From Epiperipatus broadwayi (taxonomy: Eukaryota > Onychophora > Udeonychophora > Euonychophora > Peripatidae): a stretch of 64,000 nt of DNA. Positions 1-12,394 of this stretch are shown here, in pieces. The stretch lies in contig JAQFVV010012435.1 in the NCBI GenBank assembly GCA_028023455.1, positions 870,001 to 934,000 on the forward strand, written 5' to 3'. Numbering within the stretch: position 1 is the stretch's first letter; each line of letters starts with the position of its first letter. The notes under the pieces were generated by a model, which saw nothing but the letters and a program-made list of their open reading frames with translations, did not search any database and had not been told where the DNA came from. The translations under genes were made by a program, and so were the position numbers.

Positions 1-1079
1 AGGGAAGGATCAAAAAGTACTAGAACTTTTTTGAATATTGGAAAGGATTTGCATCAAAATTAGATATATTTTGGTGTAATATTACCACTAACACCTACAA
101 GTACTTTCCAAATGTAAAGACCCATGCAAATCAATTTAACATTAATAAAGATGAACTTCAAAAATATATCGAAGCTCTCAGAGAAGAATTTTCCAAATGA
201 TGTGAAGACTTCCAAATACACACAGCCATATTTTCTTTCCTCATCATGCCTGACTTAATTGATTTAAAGATGACTCCATTTGATTTATCTCATTTTGAAT
301 GGATGGATATTGATAGTTTTGAAATGGAATTAATCAAATTGATGTCATCAGAATTGTCGAAAACTAAATTTGTAGAATTGCAGAAAACTCTTGAAAGGAA
401 CTGTCTAGAAAAGTCGGCTGTCATTCTCAATTGTTGGGTATCATTACCTAAAAGATTTAATTCTTTGAAAAAAAAAACTGCTTGTGCTCTGCTTTCAGCA
501 TTTGGTTCAACTTACTTAATGTGAACAAATTTTCTCACAAATGAAAAATATTTTGAGTTCACAAAGAAGTTGCCTAATACCTGAACAATCAGAAGCATGT
601 GTGAAGCTAAAAGTGACCAATTACATACCTGACATTGAGCAAAGAGGTACAAGGGCAATGTTCACATTAATTTATTTCAATAATAAAAAATGACTAATCA
701 TATTAGAATTCATGATAATATTTTCTTATTTAAATTATATATTTTGTATAGGTAAAAAGTTGTAATTTATAATTTGTAATATAACTTTTAATAAGCATGT
801 TAAAAATTACAAATTTAAAAAAGGTACTTTTCACATGATACTAAGTATTTTAAAATACTGAATGACCAATAATATAAAATCCAGTTATAATGGACTTCAA
901 AAATATATATTATATAGTAGTGTATATTATTTATATACTATAATATTATATATAACTTTGAAGCCCATTATAACAACCAATTTTGATAATATAATAAGGT
1001 TGGTAAAACCATGTCGGCATGCGGAATAACATTGTAACATAGGTTTGGCACCACACTACCAAAAGGTTGCTGACCCCTG
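1..1079 (+). mobile_element. 3' end of a hAT transposon
   Basis: A decayed hAT transposase C-terminus is followed by about 390 bp of non-coding sequence, ending at 1079 in a hAT-like terminal inverted repeat. Read on the minus strand from 1079, this repeat begins CAGGGGTCAGCAACC. The 5' end lies outside the window, so the matching repeat and target duplication cannot be checked. Assigning the coding remnant and the terminal repeat to one element is an inference from spacing. Confidence 0.7.
20..690 (+). pseudogene. hAT transposase C-terminal remnant (ZBED/FAM200-like)
   Basis: Translation across frames gives the typical C-terminal part of vertebrate-type ZBED/FAM200-like hAT transposases. 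The open segment 246-524 leads into a short stretch reading CEQIFSQMKNILSSQRS and then a segment ending EACVKLKVTNYIPDIEQ, the dimerisation region of this family. In active members this region holds the transposase dimer together. Stops and at least two frame changes (near 195 and 520) show the copy is dead. The N-terminal BED finger and catalytic region would lie upstream of the window. Family assignment rests on motif recognition only. Confidence 0.7.
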
Positions 1080-1149
1080 ATCTAGGCAGTAATATGGAGT
1101 TGGCTCACATTACCAGACCCACTATAGCTGTCACTTAATAACTTTTTTT

Positions 1150-1262
1150 TGTCCCATGTATTTAGTGCAGTAGTTAAGCATTAGACTCTGGATTGTGAGA
1201 TTCTTATATGATTTCAATGTTAGCTCCCACTTTTTAAACTCTTCAGCAATAAAACCATTTGA
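1150..1262 (+). repeat. tRNA-derived SINE, family T (diverged copy)
   Basis: This matches the layout of the better copy at 18981-19110: an A-box-like start with TAGTTAAGCATTAGACTC, a weak B-box region, then the family tail with 'ctcttcagcaataa'. It is strongly diverged. The family recurs at 22805-22905, 44345-44462, 47290-47400 and 48775-48905. Confidence 0.5.
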
Positions 1263-1477
1263 GTACTTTACTTTATTTCTTGGTTTTAAATAAATTTTCT
1301 TATTTTATATTAATAGATGGAAAAAAACTAAAGAGGCAATAGAAAGAAAAGATATAATTATTTGTCATGTGTTTCTTTCTGATACAGAATTAAAAATTGT
1401 ACCTATCAATTTCTAACATTATATACCTTATACTCTGTATTATAACTAATAAGTATTCTATGTGAAATTCCACTTAC

Positions 1478-1720
1478 TTATGTAATCCCCTTCCCAGTGT
1501 AATCTAAGAACATTGCCCATCTGTTTACTTATAATATTTCTTTTCATACTACACACCCATCTGTTGTAAACCTGAGTAATCTTTATATCTACATCCCCAA
1601 AACTAATTTCTGGTTTTGTCTTCATAAATCTATTTATACAATATAATATTTCAGATATTAAAACTAATTTCAGTTTCATAGATTTTAATTTTTCCTTTTT
1701 ATGAATATTTAAGACTACTT
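1478..1720 (-). other. Candidate host protein-coding exon
   Basis: On the minus strand a 243-nt open stretch is bounded by a plausible splice acceptor (T-rich tract then TGTACAG, ending at 1721) and a consensus-like donor (A/GTAAGT, starting at 1477). It encodes about 80 residues of ordinary composition, including EILYCINRFMKTKPEISFG and VYNRWVCSMKRNI. I see no resemblance to transposon proteins and do not recognise the protein. Intron phases are 2 at the start and 1 at the end. The open frame continues from 1479 through the donor to a stop near 1458, so it could also be a chance ORF. No second exon was found nearby. Confidence 0.35.
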
Positions 1721-2439
1721 CTGTACATTTAAAAAAAGTAAATAGTATAGTTAATTATAATTTAATAAAATCAATAATAAGCATTTCACCATTTTCTTCA
1801 CAAATATTGTACCAGTTGAAATTGTCTGTCCACATAAAAAGATCTAGCATCTAGGCAAAAGTACCTCAAGTCCAATCATGTGCAAGATACATATGTCAGG
1901 AATAATCATGAACTCTGCCCTGTATGCCCAGATTCCAGATTCAATTACTTATGAGCAGCAAATCCGATGATACTAGAATATACATAGGACTGGGATTTGA
2001 ATCCAGTTTGGTGATGAAAGATCGGATTGGACTGTGAAACATAATCTGAATCTCAGATTCTGTTTCAATATGACCCATTAATTTCAACATACTTTTTTGA
2101 AAAAAGTTTCATTGAAAACACTTTTTCTTTTCAAATGTGGCAGTTAATTTTATGGACCATTTTTTATTTCAATTTTCCTTCCAATGTGGTCATTATCAAG
2201 GATTATTCTACAAAATATGATACACATGAAAGAAAGCAAGAAAGAAAGTTTGAAAAATTGTAATTGATGTGATTAAATATTTTTTTGTTATGTTGTTTTG
2301 GAAATTTATTGCAGATTCTTTGTCAACATTTATTAGTATATATCTTACAGGAATAATTCTCAATAATAATCATACAATATTGTTAAAACATTGAGAAATT
2401 AAAATAAAAAATAGTTCATAAAAATAAAAAACTAAGATT
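1721..2439. other. Non-coding AT-rich stretch
   Basis: No coding sequence recognised. A GGGATTTGAATCCAGT stretch near 1990 resembles a tRNA B box and may belong to a diverged SINE, but no A box could be placed. Confidence 0.4.
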
Positions 2440-2525
2440 TTTTTTTTATGTCAAAGCATTGACCGGTAAGTGAACCTGAGCAAGCTGCTTGGAAGGCAAC
2501 TATGCTAACCACAAGGCCACCAACA
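2440..2525 (-). repeat. tRNA-derived SINE, family S
   Basis: Minus-strand copy with the poly-A side at about 2440, a B-box region near 2465-2480 and an A-box region at 2500-2515. It is the same family as 19435-19532, 22920-23022, 23325-23415 and 23760-23841, whose better copies read TGGCCGAGAGGTCAGC at the A box, as in class II (Leu/Ser-type) tRNAs. Confidence 0.6.
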
Positions 2526-4016
2526 TTTGACAAAAACTAAGATTTGAAAACAAAAATTATGTTAAATGAATTTGTAATAGTTCATGATGTTTAAGCACCA
2601 AAATGTGAGAGGATTATTTGGATCTTAAATCAGCTACTTTATCACTATGCTAAAATATACAGGATAAAAATAATTTTACTTCTATATAACTGTTTCTTTT
2701 TAAAAAAATTATTAATTAGTGGAATTTTTAAAAAAAATAAGTTTGAAGAAATAAACTTATTTGAATTTAAAAATCATCAGAATTATGATGTTCCACTTAA
2801 TATTATTTTAATCCTATATCTCAATTTAGCTACTGGAAATCCTACAATATCTAATTACACAAATTGCTCCAATCAGATTGTAGCTACTGGTACACTTTCT
2901 CTAATTAGACAGGTCTTAATTTAGTCACGAGTAAAAAAAAATCTTAATAATTCTCAAATATTAGCTTTTTTTAATTAGAAAGCTGAATATTAATAAACTA
3001 AGAGTCCTACTGAAATAAATTAATCAAGATAGAAAAAGGTCATTTTCAGGTGATTATATATAAAGATGGTTCAGTATTCATAGGAGTATGACATCTCACC
3101 ACAAATGATGAATGCTAGTATTAAATGACTCAGGTTAACTTGGGACCTTTACTCTAGTGGGAAGTTAGCAAGATTATTTTATTGTGGTGCAAAAAAGTCA
3201 TTGGAAAAGATTTTAAATTGTAGCCTACAACTATAAACCTCAATTTACTGGTTTACATAAAAAATTGTAATGTTATTGTGAACTTCAAAGTAGAAAAAAG
3301 TGGAATAGAGTGATTTGTGTATTTTATTGGATATGCAAAATGTCTATTAAAATTCACATAAGTATAGCCATTTTAATTCCCCCCCCCCCCAAAAAAAGTA
3401 GAAAGACAAGAATAAAATATTAAAAAAAAAAAATAAAGGCAAGAGTATAATTTGAATAACAGGTATGCAATTGGAAGATGAAAAATATAGTTGCATAAAT
3501 ATATTATAAATTAATTCACTTTTATATTTTTCAGCAGCCATATTGGATTTTTAAAAACTTTCGTTTAATACAAATTTTTTATAACTTCTTTTTGCATTAT
3601 ACAAAATTCAAGTGATATATGTTATCAGAAAAGTAATGTATCAAGAAATGTATAATAAAGCTTGAGATATAGATAATGCATATTCAAAATGATAAAAAAA
3701 AAAATTTCTTTATAAATTCTAAATTTTAACATATAAATTTTAAAATTACATTTTTATTAAAATATCTAATATGGTATTTAACATGACTCACCTCATACTA
3801 TTAATTATTCCCAAACATCCAAAAATAAAGACATTGATGTCTTTCATTTTCCCTAGAAATCTCTTAGCTCATCTTTCCTTGTAGGCATCTATGTATATTG
3901 GATGAAATAAAAATGGTAAAGAATAATAAATCTAAAATAATCTTTAGTGTATAAATATCTCAGATACAGTACTTGTGCACTTAAAAGAAGGGAGGGTGAA
4001 AGGTTTATATTTAGAG
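2526..4016. other. Non-coding AT-rich stretch
   Basis: I see only homopolymer runs (a poly-C/poly-A run near 3370-3400, poly-A near 3422) and no supported gene or repeat. The short ORF on the minus strand at 3347-3541 is of low complexity. Confidence 0.5.
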
Positions 4017-4040
4017 GTAATAATAATAATAATAATAATG

Positions 4041-4121
<81 letters not shown>

Positions 4122-4122
4122 C
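4017..4122. repeat. Compound (AAT)n/(GAT)n microsatellite
   Basis: About 20 AAT-type trinucleotide units with an internal GAT interruption run directly into about 15 GAT units. Translated on either strand this gives poly-Asn/poly-Asp or poly-Ile, which explains the ORFs there; they are not genes. Confidence 0.95.
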
Positions 4123-4539
4123 TATTTTTATAGTCTGTCTTACATTTCATCTAATGACAAAAAATTTACTGTTAGACAGAATCCATCTAACATATAAAAT
4201 CAAGTGAGTACTGCAAAATGGTTTCTTACAAGTAATTAAATGTTATTGAAACCATGGAGTAAAAGAATAAATATATAAATAAAAATTTTGATGTAACTTA
4301 TCCACTAGAACCATTCATGACCCTTCATCTGAATACAAAATCAAAGCATCAACATGAGATGTTATGAAAACTGACATATCAGTCAACATTCCTGAATAAA
4401 ACAAAGTGAGGTAGAGTTTGAAGATATCCCTTGGCTGTTTTAATTTGAGTTGATAAGCCATAAAACAATACTTTTATTGCATGTTCAGTCATCACTTCAC
4501 AGTCAGAAAAACTTTTAATCTCCATGTAGAACACATGTT

Positions 4540-4665
4540 TATTATGGCTATCTGCACAAATCCATAATTTGAATTCTTATTCATAATGGCTACCCACACA
4601 GATCCATAATTTGATCTCTCATTCATAATGGCTATTTGCACAAAGCCATCATTTGAAATCTCAGT
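4540..4665. repeat. Short tandem repeat, about 43 bp x 3
   Basis: Three diverged tandem units each contain a version of 'cataatggctatctgcacaa' and 'ccataatttgaa'. No function is evident. Confidence 0.7.
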
Positions 4666-6276
4666 TTACAGATTTGAATTACATTTCTTATTACTCTAAT
4701 CTGTAAATTTCTTAATAGTTTTATCAACTATCATCTCTTTATACATCTGATATGCAGCTTTAAAGTTTACATAGCAGTGGTTATGTATATATGTAATGAT
4801 AGTCACACACATACATATATATATATATATTTAATTGGCTTAAATTTTATTGCAATTTTTACTTTTAATTTTTGGCATTTTTTTATGATTATTAAAATTT
4901 AGATTAAAAAATATATGGAAAAAATAGCAACTTTTGAAAAATAACGATGAATTTGTTTTTGATCAAAATTATAGATAGCCTTTATCTATATATACACAGG
5001 TCACCTGTAAGAAATATCTATTATCATAGCAAATATGTCCCAGTTTACTGTATAAAGGAAAGTTTCTATCCTGGAACTTTTCTTGCACTTGTTAATATCA
5101 CATATGATTTTTTCATCTATTTTTATATAAAATAATAATTGAAAAAAAATAATAAACACTTAAAAATGAATGAAAACTTAAGCCTTGATAATAATGTTCA
5201 TCGGTGAAAACTCATTCCGATCTATCAGGAAAAAAAAGCCTTGCAGTAAAGACAATCATTGCATATACGAACAAAGATAATTCATTAACTTTTTTTAGAA
5301 ACTGTAACTACTGCTACTTCTAAGAAATAACTAGCAGACAATTACAAGAAAGCTTATCTCTCAATCCCCATGCAGAAAAATCGCTGTCAATGCTTATATC
5401 AGTTCAATAATCCATTATTGTTTATTATAAATTTCTTAGGAAACATTAAACTAGGACTAATAAAAGTGAAACAACATTAATGTGCTATTTGGAAAAATCA
5501 TAAAATTATTATTTTTTATCATAGAGAAATAAATTACATTGAATGAAAGGAAAAGAAAAGCTAAATTGAATGAATGCAAGGTGCACATGTGTAATGTGTC
5601 TGGTTTTCGTGCAATTTTAAGTTCACACTGACGGTCACTAATTTCAAAATGTGGTCAATGTTCAGTATTAGCTAAAGATAATATTAATGCCATATATTCA
5701 GATAAAATCTTGAAAGTATTATATATAACAGTAAAACAATTTCAGGGGCTGAGTATCATTGTTAAAGACAATCATTTAAAATATAATGGTTGACTTTAAT
5801 AATAATGCTCAGTAATAAAAATATATGAAGATTATTTATAATATTTTCAAAATTTTGTTTCATATACTGCAATAGTATTCTCTTTAATTTATTTCATTTT
5901 AGTTATGGAGTTGCCATACTTATATCCCATTGTTAGAATGTTTACTAGTTCATCTAAATCATCTTATAAAATGATATAATAATTAACAATATGTTGTGTA
6001 TTTGAATGCAGGCATTCAGAATACCAAATAAATCAATAAATAAAATTTGGATAATGACTAGATAATGATGAAATATTATTAATAAAGAAAAATTATTGAT
6101 ACACTTCAATACAGTATATATAATTCACTTATGGTTCAATTTCCATGATGCATGTAACAACTAGCAGCTTTCTGGACATTTTCCATTGGCCTCAGTTTCC
6201 AAAACACTTTGATCTGACTCCTCAAACAGAATTCTTTGGCTTCATTCAGTTGCTGCTCACAATCACACTATCTACA
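4666..6276. other. Non-coding AT-rich stretch
   Basis: Contains a short TA run at about 4813-4831 and nothing else I can identify. The ORF at 4947-5135 has no recognisable content. Confidence 0.5.
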
Positions 6277-7280
6277 CACTAGAACAGAGGTGGCAAACTT
6301 ATGGCATGTGTGTCACAGGTGGCACGTATGAAAAATTTTCTAGCACGTTATCGATTTTCAAATTGTATCTTCATTTTACAACGAAAAACACAAGATTTCA
6401 AACATTTAAGGCACCATCTAGCCATAGAATACTAAATAAGAACAAATGGCAAAACAAAAATTTCCAAATAGTAATGATGTAATTGTGATATGATAGAAAC
6501 TTTATATTCAAAGGGGGGGAAGTATGCGGACAAAGAACGCAGAAAGTGTGACCGAAGATTCGCGCGGCAAGTACATAAATTACGTTATGTGACAGAAGTT
6601 TTTTTAATTGGTATTTGTCCGTAATTTAACAAGTTGCTCCAATTTTGTTGTTAATTCACATGCATTGGATTATTCTTTCATAAGTTTTGTATTTATAATA
6701 ATCTCTCGGCTTTGTGGCTATTAATTGAACGTCCTCCAAATTTGTTTATTTTTTGTCCTAATCATACTTTGCAATACGACATGAGTTGGGATGTGTCGAT
6801 ACAGACAGAGCATGTGCAGAGTATGCAGTTGAGTTTGAAATTTGGTTGTGACAAGAATAATAATATTGTGCTTGTTCACTGCATAATACTATTGCTCTGT
6901 AGCTGAATTTTAAAGGTAATTAATTTAAACATACATTAAAGTGAAGATTTTTGAAATATTTAAAGAAATATTTTTGTTATCAATTTTCGTAAATTTCTTC
7001 TGGTTTTCCCACTATGGCTAGTGAAAATAAAAAACAAAAACTATTATTATAAACAAGCAGCAGAAAATTCCAAAGTGGTGTGTGTTTTATGTTTCAGGAC
7101 TGTTGTATGCAGGACATTCTCAGTAAAACAACATTATGAGACAAATCACACACTGCTTCTTGAGAAATGCAAGGAAAAACAAAAGGAATTTATTGTTTAG
7201 GCAATTAAAAACAAGAATATGCAGTTATCATCCCTAATAAAATTTATCAGCAGTTCTTCAAATATAACCACTTCTAAGTA

Positions 7281-7608
7281 TATTTTTATATTAGGCTATT
7301 TCCATCATCTAATATGCTATTGAATGTCTTTAGAAAAATTTAACTTTATTTAAATATTCCAAATACATTCAACTGTTAGTAATAGCACATCAAACAGGTT
7401 AGTCCTGTTTACTCACTAGTTGTTAGCAATTACTAAAATAATGCCATCAAATACAAATCATTGTTTTTGCCTTTTTTATATATATTATTATTAAAATTAA
7501 CAATTTACATATAAATAAAAACTTCCCCAAATTACATTAAATAAAGTTAAATTTTTCTAAAGACATTCAATACATATTAGATTATGGAAATAGTCCAATA
7601 TAAAAATA
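7281..7608. mobile_element. MITE with about 73-bp terminal inverted repeats
   Basis: The left arm 7281-7353 and right arm 7537-7608 are near-perfect inverted copies, both reading inward TATTTTTATATTRGRCTATT. There is no coding sequence between them. It sits inside the hAT transposase pseudogene. The target duplication could not be delimited in the AT-rich flanks. Confidence 0.75.
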
Positions 7609-7659
7609 CAACTAGAACATCATGATTACAAACCTTCAGGAAAACATAACCGTTTCTAG

Positions 7660-7928
7660 TTTTTTTTTAAGTAAAATAACTTTATTAACAGAAAAATAAA
7701 AATAAAAAAGTATTTACATATTAACAAAAAACATTTCTTTTTTTTTTCTTTTTTACTTTCTTACAAGATAACTAACAAACATTTTTAAAATAATAAATAC
7801 TATTCCATATTTTACATACAGTAGGGAAAAATCCATCCCATATTCTTCAATTTGTTTTTTTGGCAGATATTTTATACATTGATAATAGTATTTATCCCAA
7901 TCATCTTCTAGTTTTTTAATCCAATTAC
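7660..7928 (-). mobile_element. Possible LINE 3' fragment
   Basis: Read on the minus strand, a short open stretch (KKCNWIKKLEDDWDKYYYQC) is followed by A-rich sequence with an AATAAAGTTATT-type end near 7670, similar to the end of the LINE copy at 29640. It interrupts the hAT pseudogene. Identity is uncertain. Confidence 0.35.
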
Positions 7929-7941
7929 ATTTCTTGTTATG

Positions 7942-8585
7942 ATTATAAATTTATTAGATGCACATTGATTACATAAATAATATTTACTGAGGCTATAACC
8001 TCAATAATATGCATGTAAAAATGCGATAGTAGGGACCTCTACAGATATTTTAACCACAAGCTTATGCTATGGAAGAAAAGAGGGGAACCCTTTTTTACTT
8101 CAACCTACTTTCTATTTAAATAGGTGAAGCTGAAGTGGTTAGATCTGCGAGTGTGAAGCTATTCGATACTTCACTGATTAAGTCCACATTTCTTATTACA
8201 CATTAATACTCGCGAAATCTTTCGATTTACAACGAGTCAATGGAAAGATTTTATAGTTAGAAATCTATTAAAGTAATTTAAAGTTGTAATTATAAATTTA
8301 TTAAACGCACATTGAATACGTAAGTAATATTTACTGAGGCTATAACCTCGATAATATGTGTGTAAAAATGTGTAATAAGAAATGTGGACTTAGTGATGTA
8401 TCGAATAGCTTCACGCTCGCAGATCTAACCGCTTCAGCTTCACCTATTTAAATAGAAAGTAGGTTAAAGTAAAGAAGGGTTCCCCTCTTTTCTTCCATAG
8501 TGTAACCTTGTGGTTAAAACACCTGTAGAGGTCCCTACTATCGCATTTTTACACACATATTATCGAGGTTATAGCCTCAGTAAAT
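7942..8585. mobile_element. Foldback insertion with 13-bp direct-repeat flanks
   Basis: The arms at about 7975-8195 and 8365-8584 are inverted copies around a centre of about 170 bp. The centre repeats, in direct orientation, the outer end of the left arm (near 8290-8360, matching 7942-8010). The whole insertion is flanked by the direct repeat ATTTCTTGTTATG at 7929-7941 and 8586-8598. It carries no protein-coding capacity. The 13-bp duplication suits LINE-mediated insertion with 5' inversion of two copies; a foldback DNA transposon is the alternative. Confidence 0.7.
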
Positions 8586-10470
8586 ATTTCTTGTTATGGA
8601 AAATTAATGAACATCTTACAGCCCCCATGGTTATACGCAGAAAACCTTTTAGTGATTGGGAATATGTGAAGGAAACATGGTTGAAATGCGCACCTGATCT
8701 CTTTGAAGACTTTGAAAACAAGGAAAAGATTATTCAGATAATAAAGGATTTGCCTTTGGCTAGGAACAGGGTAAATGACAGAATTCTGGACATGACTAAA
8801 AATATAACTTATCAGAAAAAACGAATACAAATTCTCCTGACTTTGTGTCTCTCTGTCTTAAAGAAAAAACTGTTATAACTGGATCCACTCGTTTAGCAAT
8901 TTTCAATCGTTATTGTGTTGGGAATCATATTAAAGAGGAATTGATTAATATAACATCGTTAGCAACAACAACAAAAAGGGTGGATATTTGCAACAAGTTG
9001 TAAATGCACTTAGGGAATAAGAAAAAGAAACTGATTTAAACAAAATTGTGTCAGTTACTAATCATGGTGCTTGTAATATGATTGGAAAGAGAAATGGTTT
9101 CCTCAATTTATTCACCAAACAAATTTGTCATTCAGTTCTTGGTTTACACTGTATTATGCACCAGCAGGTTTTATGAGCCAAGTCTAGTTTCAGGTCTTTG
9201 GAAGACGTTATGAGGGTTGTAGCAAAATTGGTGAATTTTATATCTGCACACGCTTTAAATAAAAGAAAATGTTTGGAATTTGAGGTAAACTCGCTCTATA
9301 ATGGTTTACTTAGTACACTGTTGTACAACAATGTTTGATGGTTAAGTCATGGAAAAGTTCTTCAAAGATTTGTGGACTGTTTAGATGAAATTAGACTTTT
9401 TTTTCATAATGAAAAAATTATGGAAAAATATAGTCGGTTGCTGGTTACTGGATGTTGAATGGGCTTTGCAAATTAATGTTTTTCACAGACTTATGCTCAC
9501 CTTTGAGCGAATTAAATGTTAAGTTGCAAGGTATTAATAAGACAGTTATTGTTATGTTCAATTGAATTGAAGCATTTGCAGTTAAATTGCAAGTTTTCAA
9601 TGGTGATGTTATTTCTAACACATTTAGGTATTTCTCAAGTACAAAAAAAAATTCTTCTTAGATTTAAAAACTCATGAAAAATCAGATCGAGTTAAAATAA
9701 CACAAGAATTTTCTGCAGTAATTCAGGCAATAAGCAATGAATTTATTTCAAGATTTCAGGCAATTTGCAGAAACATCAAAATTTATTTTATATTCTGATA
9801 TCATGGATTAGATAAATTCAATATAGAGATTCTTGAGCGGCTCAACTTCGAAGATTTAGAAATGCAATTAATTGATTTTCAGTCTAGTTCTATATGGAAA
9901 CAAAAATTTGTCAATTTAAGAAAGGACTTGGAAACAATTGAAAATGATCAGTTATTGAACAAAATTAAAAAGAATGTAGAATATAAAATGAGAAGAACTT
10001 GGAATGACATTCCCAAAACCTATAACTGTTTTAAAAAATTAACAATTGCTGTACTGTCTATTTTCTTTTCAACATATCCTTGCAAGTCGCTATTTTCCTA
10101 AATATATTTTATAAAAGATAGTTATAGAAATAAGCTGACTGATAAATCCAGTGCAGCATGTGCATTGTTTAAAGTTACAACTTTTAAACCTGATATACAA
10201 CATTTGGCATCCAAAGTACAACAACAAAAATCTCATTAATAAAAGTTATAATTAGTATTGACTTTTATATGGGAAAATGTATTGTATATAATTATTTTGT
10301 GAATTTTTAAGTCAACTCCTTTTAATTTAATTTAATAAAATTTTATAACAATTAAATTTTTACTGTTTATTTCCTACTAAGAATTTCCCGGCACACCAGA
10401 GGTTGAACAAAAAAATAATTGTAATAATTGGCACATGCATATAAAAAGGTTCGCCACTGCTGCACTAGAG

Positions 10471-12394
10471 TATTGCTCATTATTAAGTTTCTTTCAGCTA
10501 CTGTTCATTAAAATCTCCTACTAATTAACTTAATAAATTCATTGGAATGAAACTATGCACTTTACTGCACACACTACTTATTTCCACAATTTGACTTCTG
10601 GCAATCCAGGGTTCATGTTTGATTGTTATCAGTCTTGTTTTCCTCTTCGTGTTTTTTAATTAGTCAGTTCCATTTTTATTGTATCAAGAAATATTTGTAA
10701 TTAGCAAATATTTCTTGGCATTTACCAAATGCAATTTTCTTATCACATATTGCTTAAATATTTTCTATTGTTAAATCCTATGCAAAATTATTTATAAATT
10801 AAAGCTTTTGTTTTCTTTCTGATTTAATTGTATAATGTTTACTTTTTTTTAATTATTTTACCCAAACGTTCATTAACTTCACTCTTATCAGTTAGCGGAT
10901 CTAAAAAAATATATACTCCTCTAATATATTTTCCTTACTTTTTCTGGAGTACAAAAAGACATAATTTATAATTATTGAATTGCAATGTACATATTTAACA
11001 AACATGACACAATATATTAATTATTGCATTATATGTAAATTGGTTTAAATAAAATATATTCAGTTAATTATAGGTTAGAGTGATGGACTCAAAAATTAAA
11101 TGCTCCCAGAACAAATCTCAATCTGCCACTTGTGATGTTTAAATGTGATGTAGCTATATGTACTTTGGTGCAAATGTTGAATGGAAGAACCTGCCTTTCC
11201 AAAACAAGTTGTGTTTTATTATGTATATATATATATGAAGTTGTAGTACATTAATTTTTACATTTACTTAAAATTTTGATGTATTTTTTCTGAAAATTCA
11301 ATACCAGAACAAAATGAAAATCAGATTACATCAGAATATTTGGTCTAAAACTCTGGTGTCAAATCATATTATATAAGAAACAAAAAATCCCATTAACGTT
11401 ATCTTTTTTGTAAAAAAACAACAACAACATATTCATCAATAGGTAATAATAAACGTAAAAGTCAATTAATTTTAATTAATGAATTATGGAAAAAAATCTA
11501 ATTTTGTTTGACTGACTCAATGTATTAATTATTAAGTGATTGGATCTCTTGTTATTTATACTGGCTGATTTATTGATTAGTATGTTCTGGATTTATGTAG
11601 TGTTATTGATTAATATTTTCTGGACATTTATTAATACATTGATTTGCTATAATCAGTAAATGGCTCTAATTGAGAACTAGAAATAAGAGATGTATCTTAA
11701 TCAAATCCAATAATTTTTATAAATAAATAATATAACTTTGCGATCGTTTTCTAATGAATCTTATCAATAAATGTTTTAGAAATCAATAATTTTATATTTC
11801 TCAAAAAATTTAAATGTGAATGCTTATTTTGAAATATCCTTAAGGTGTTTTATTTTTTAACGCTATTCTAAAAATGGGTGTTTTTATTTTAACAATAGAA
11901 ACTTAGATTCTATAAATTATCACACCTTCTGCTATTATATCATATTACTTTGATAGATAAAAGAAATCAAATTTCTTTGAAATTTACCATAGACAATTAG
12001 TAAAATAAAAAAGATTAATTTAAATGGAAACCTGAAATTTCCAACCAATCCAAGTATGAAGTCAGGTTTTATTATGTATTTTTTTTTTACTCTAATTAGA
12101 GTCATTTTTAAAAAAAAATAAACACACGCAATGAAAAAAAAATCAGATGCTTTCTAACCAAACAAATAACACACGCCGAAAGTTTGGTGGTTTATCTATA
12201 TAATTATAGTAGGTAAAACAAATTATTTTTATTTTTTTCAGAAGGACAAAAAAAAAAAAATATGCGATTAAAACATTAGAAAGCTAAATTCTAACCTTAA
12301 ATTGTAGCACAAGAGATAAATACTGACTGAAAGTATATTAATAATTTTTATTTTCATAACACTATTTTCACGCAAGGTAGGGACTGGTTTCTAT
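10471..12394. other. Non-coding AT-rich stretch with small repeats
   Basis: Holds a short hairpin at about 10686-10718 (AAGAAATATTTG and its inverse), a two-unit tandem repeat of about 33 bp at 11563-11635, and homopolymer runs. No gene was recognised. Confidence 0.5.

Larger units (their letters stand above)
7012..10239 (+). pseudogene. hAT transposase pseudogene (ZBED5/GTF2IRD2-like)
   Basis: The start gives a BED-type zinc finger remnant (KVVCVLCFRTVVC, then a KQHYETNH histidine pair) near 7065-7150. After the insertions, the longest open segment (8510-8878) contains RRKPFSDWEYVKETWLKC, typical of the ZBED5/GTF2IRD2-like hAT group. The catalytic region follows around 8870-9240, where the family's IFNRYCVGNHIKEELI and HCIMHQ-like stretches are visible across frames. 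The C-terminal part includes 9862-10101. The active gene would encode the transposase that cuts and pastes the element. Many frameshifts and stops plus three insertions mean no function remains. Confidence 0.8.
6285..10462 (+). mobile_element. Complete but dead hAT transposon with nested insertions
   Basis: The element is bounded by imperfect terminal inverted repeats: CAGAGGTGGCAAACTT at the left end, and CAGCAGTGGCGAACCT read inward from the right end. It is flanked by the 8-bp direct repeat CACTAGAA (6277-6284) / CACTAGAG (10463-10470), with one mismatch; an 8-bp duplication is diagnostic of hAT. It spans 4178 bp. It carries a broken transposase (about 7012-10239) interrupted by a palindromic MITE (7281-7608), an unidentified segment (7660-7928) and a foldback insertion (7942-8585). 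Confidence 0.88.

Noticed and set aside
3944-4207. Poly-Ile and poly-Asn/Asp ORFs on the two strands
   Set aside because: They are translations of the trinucleotide microsatellite at 4017-4122.
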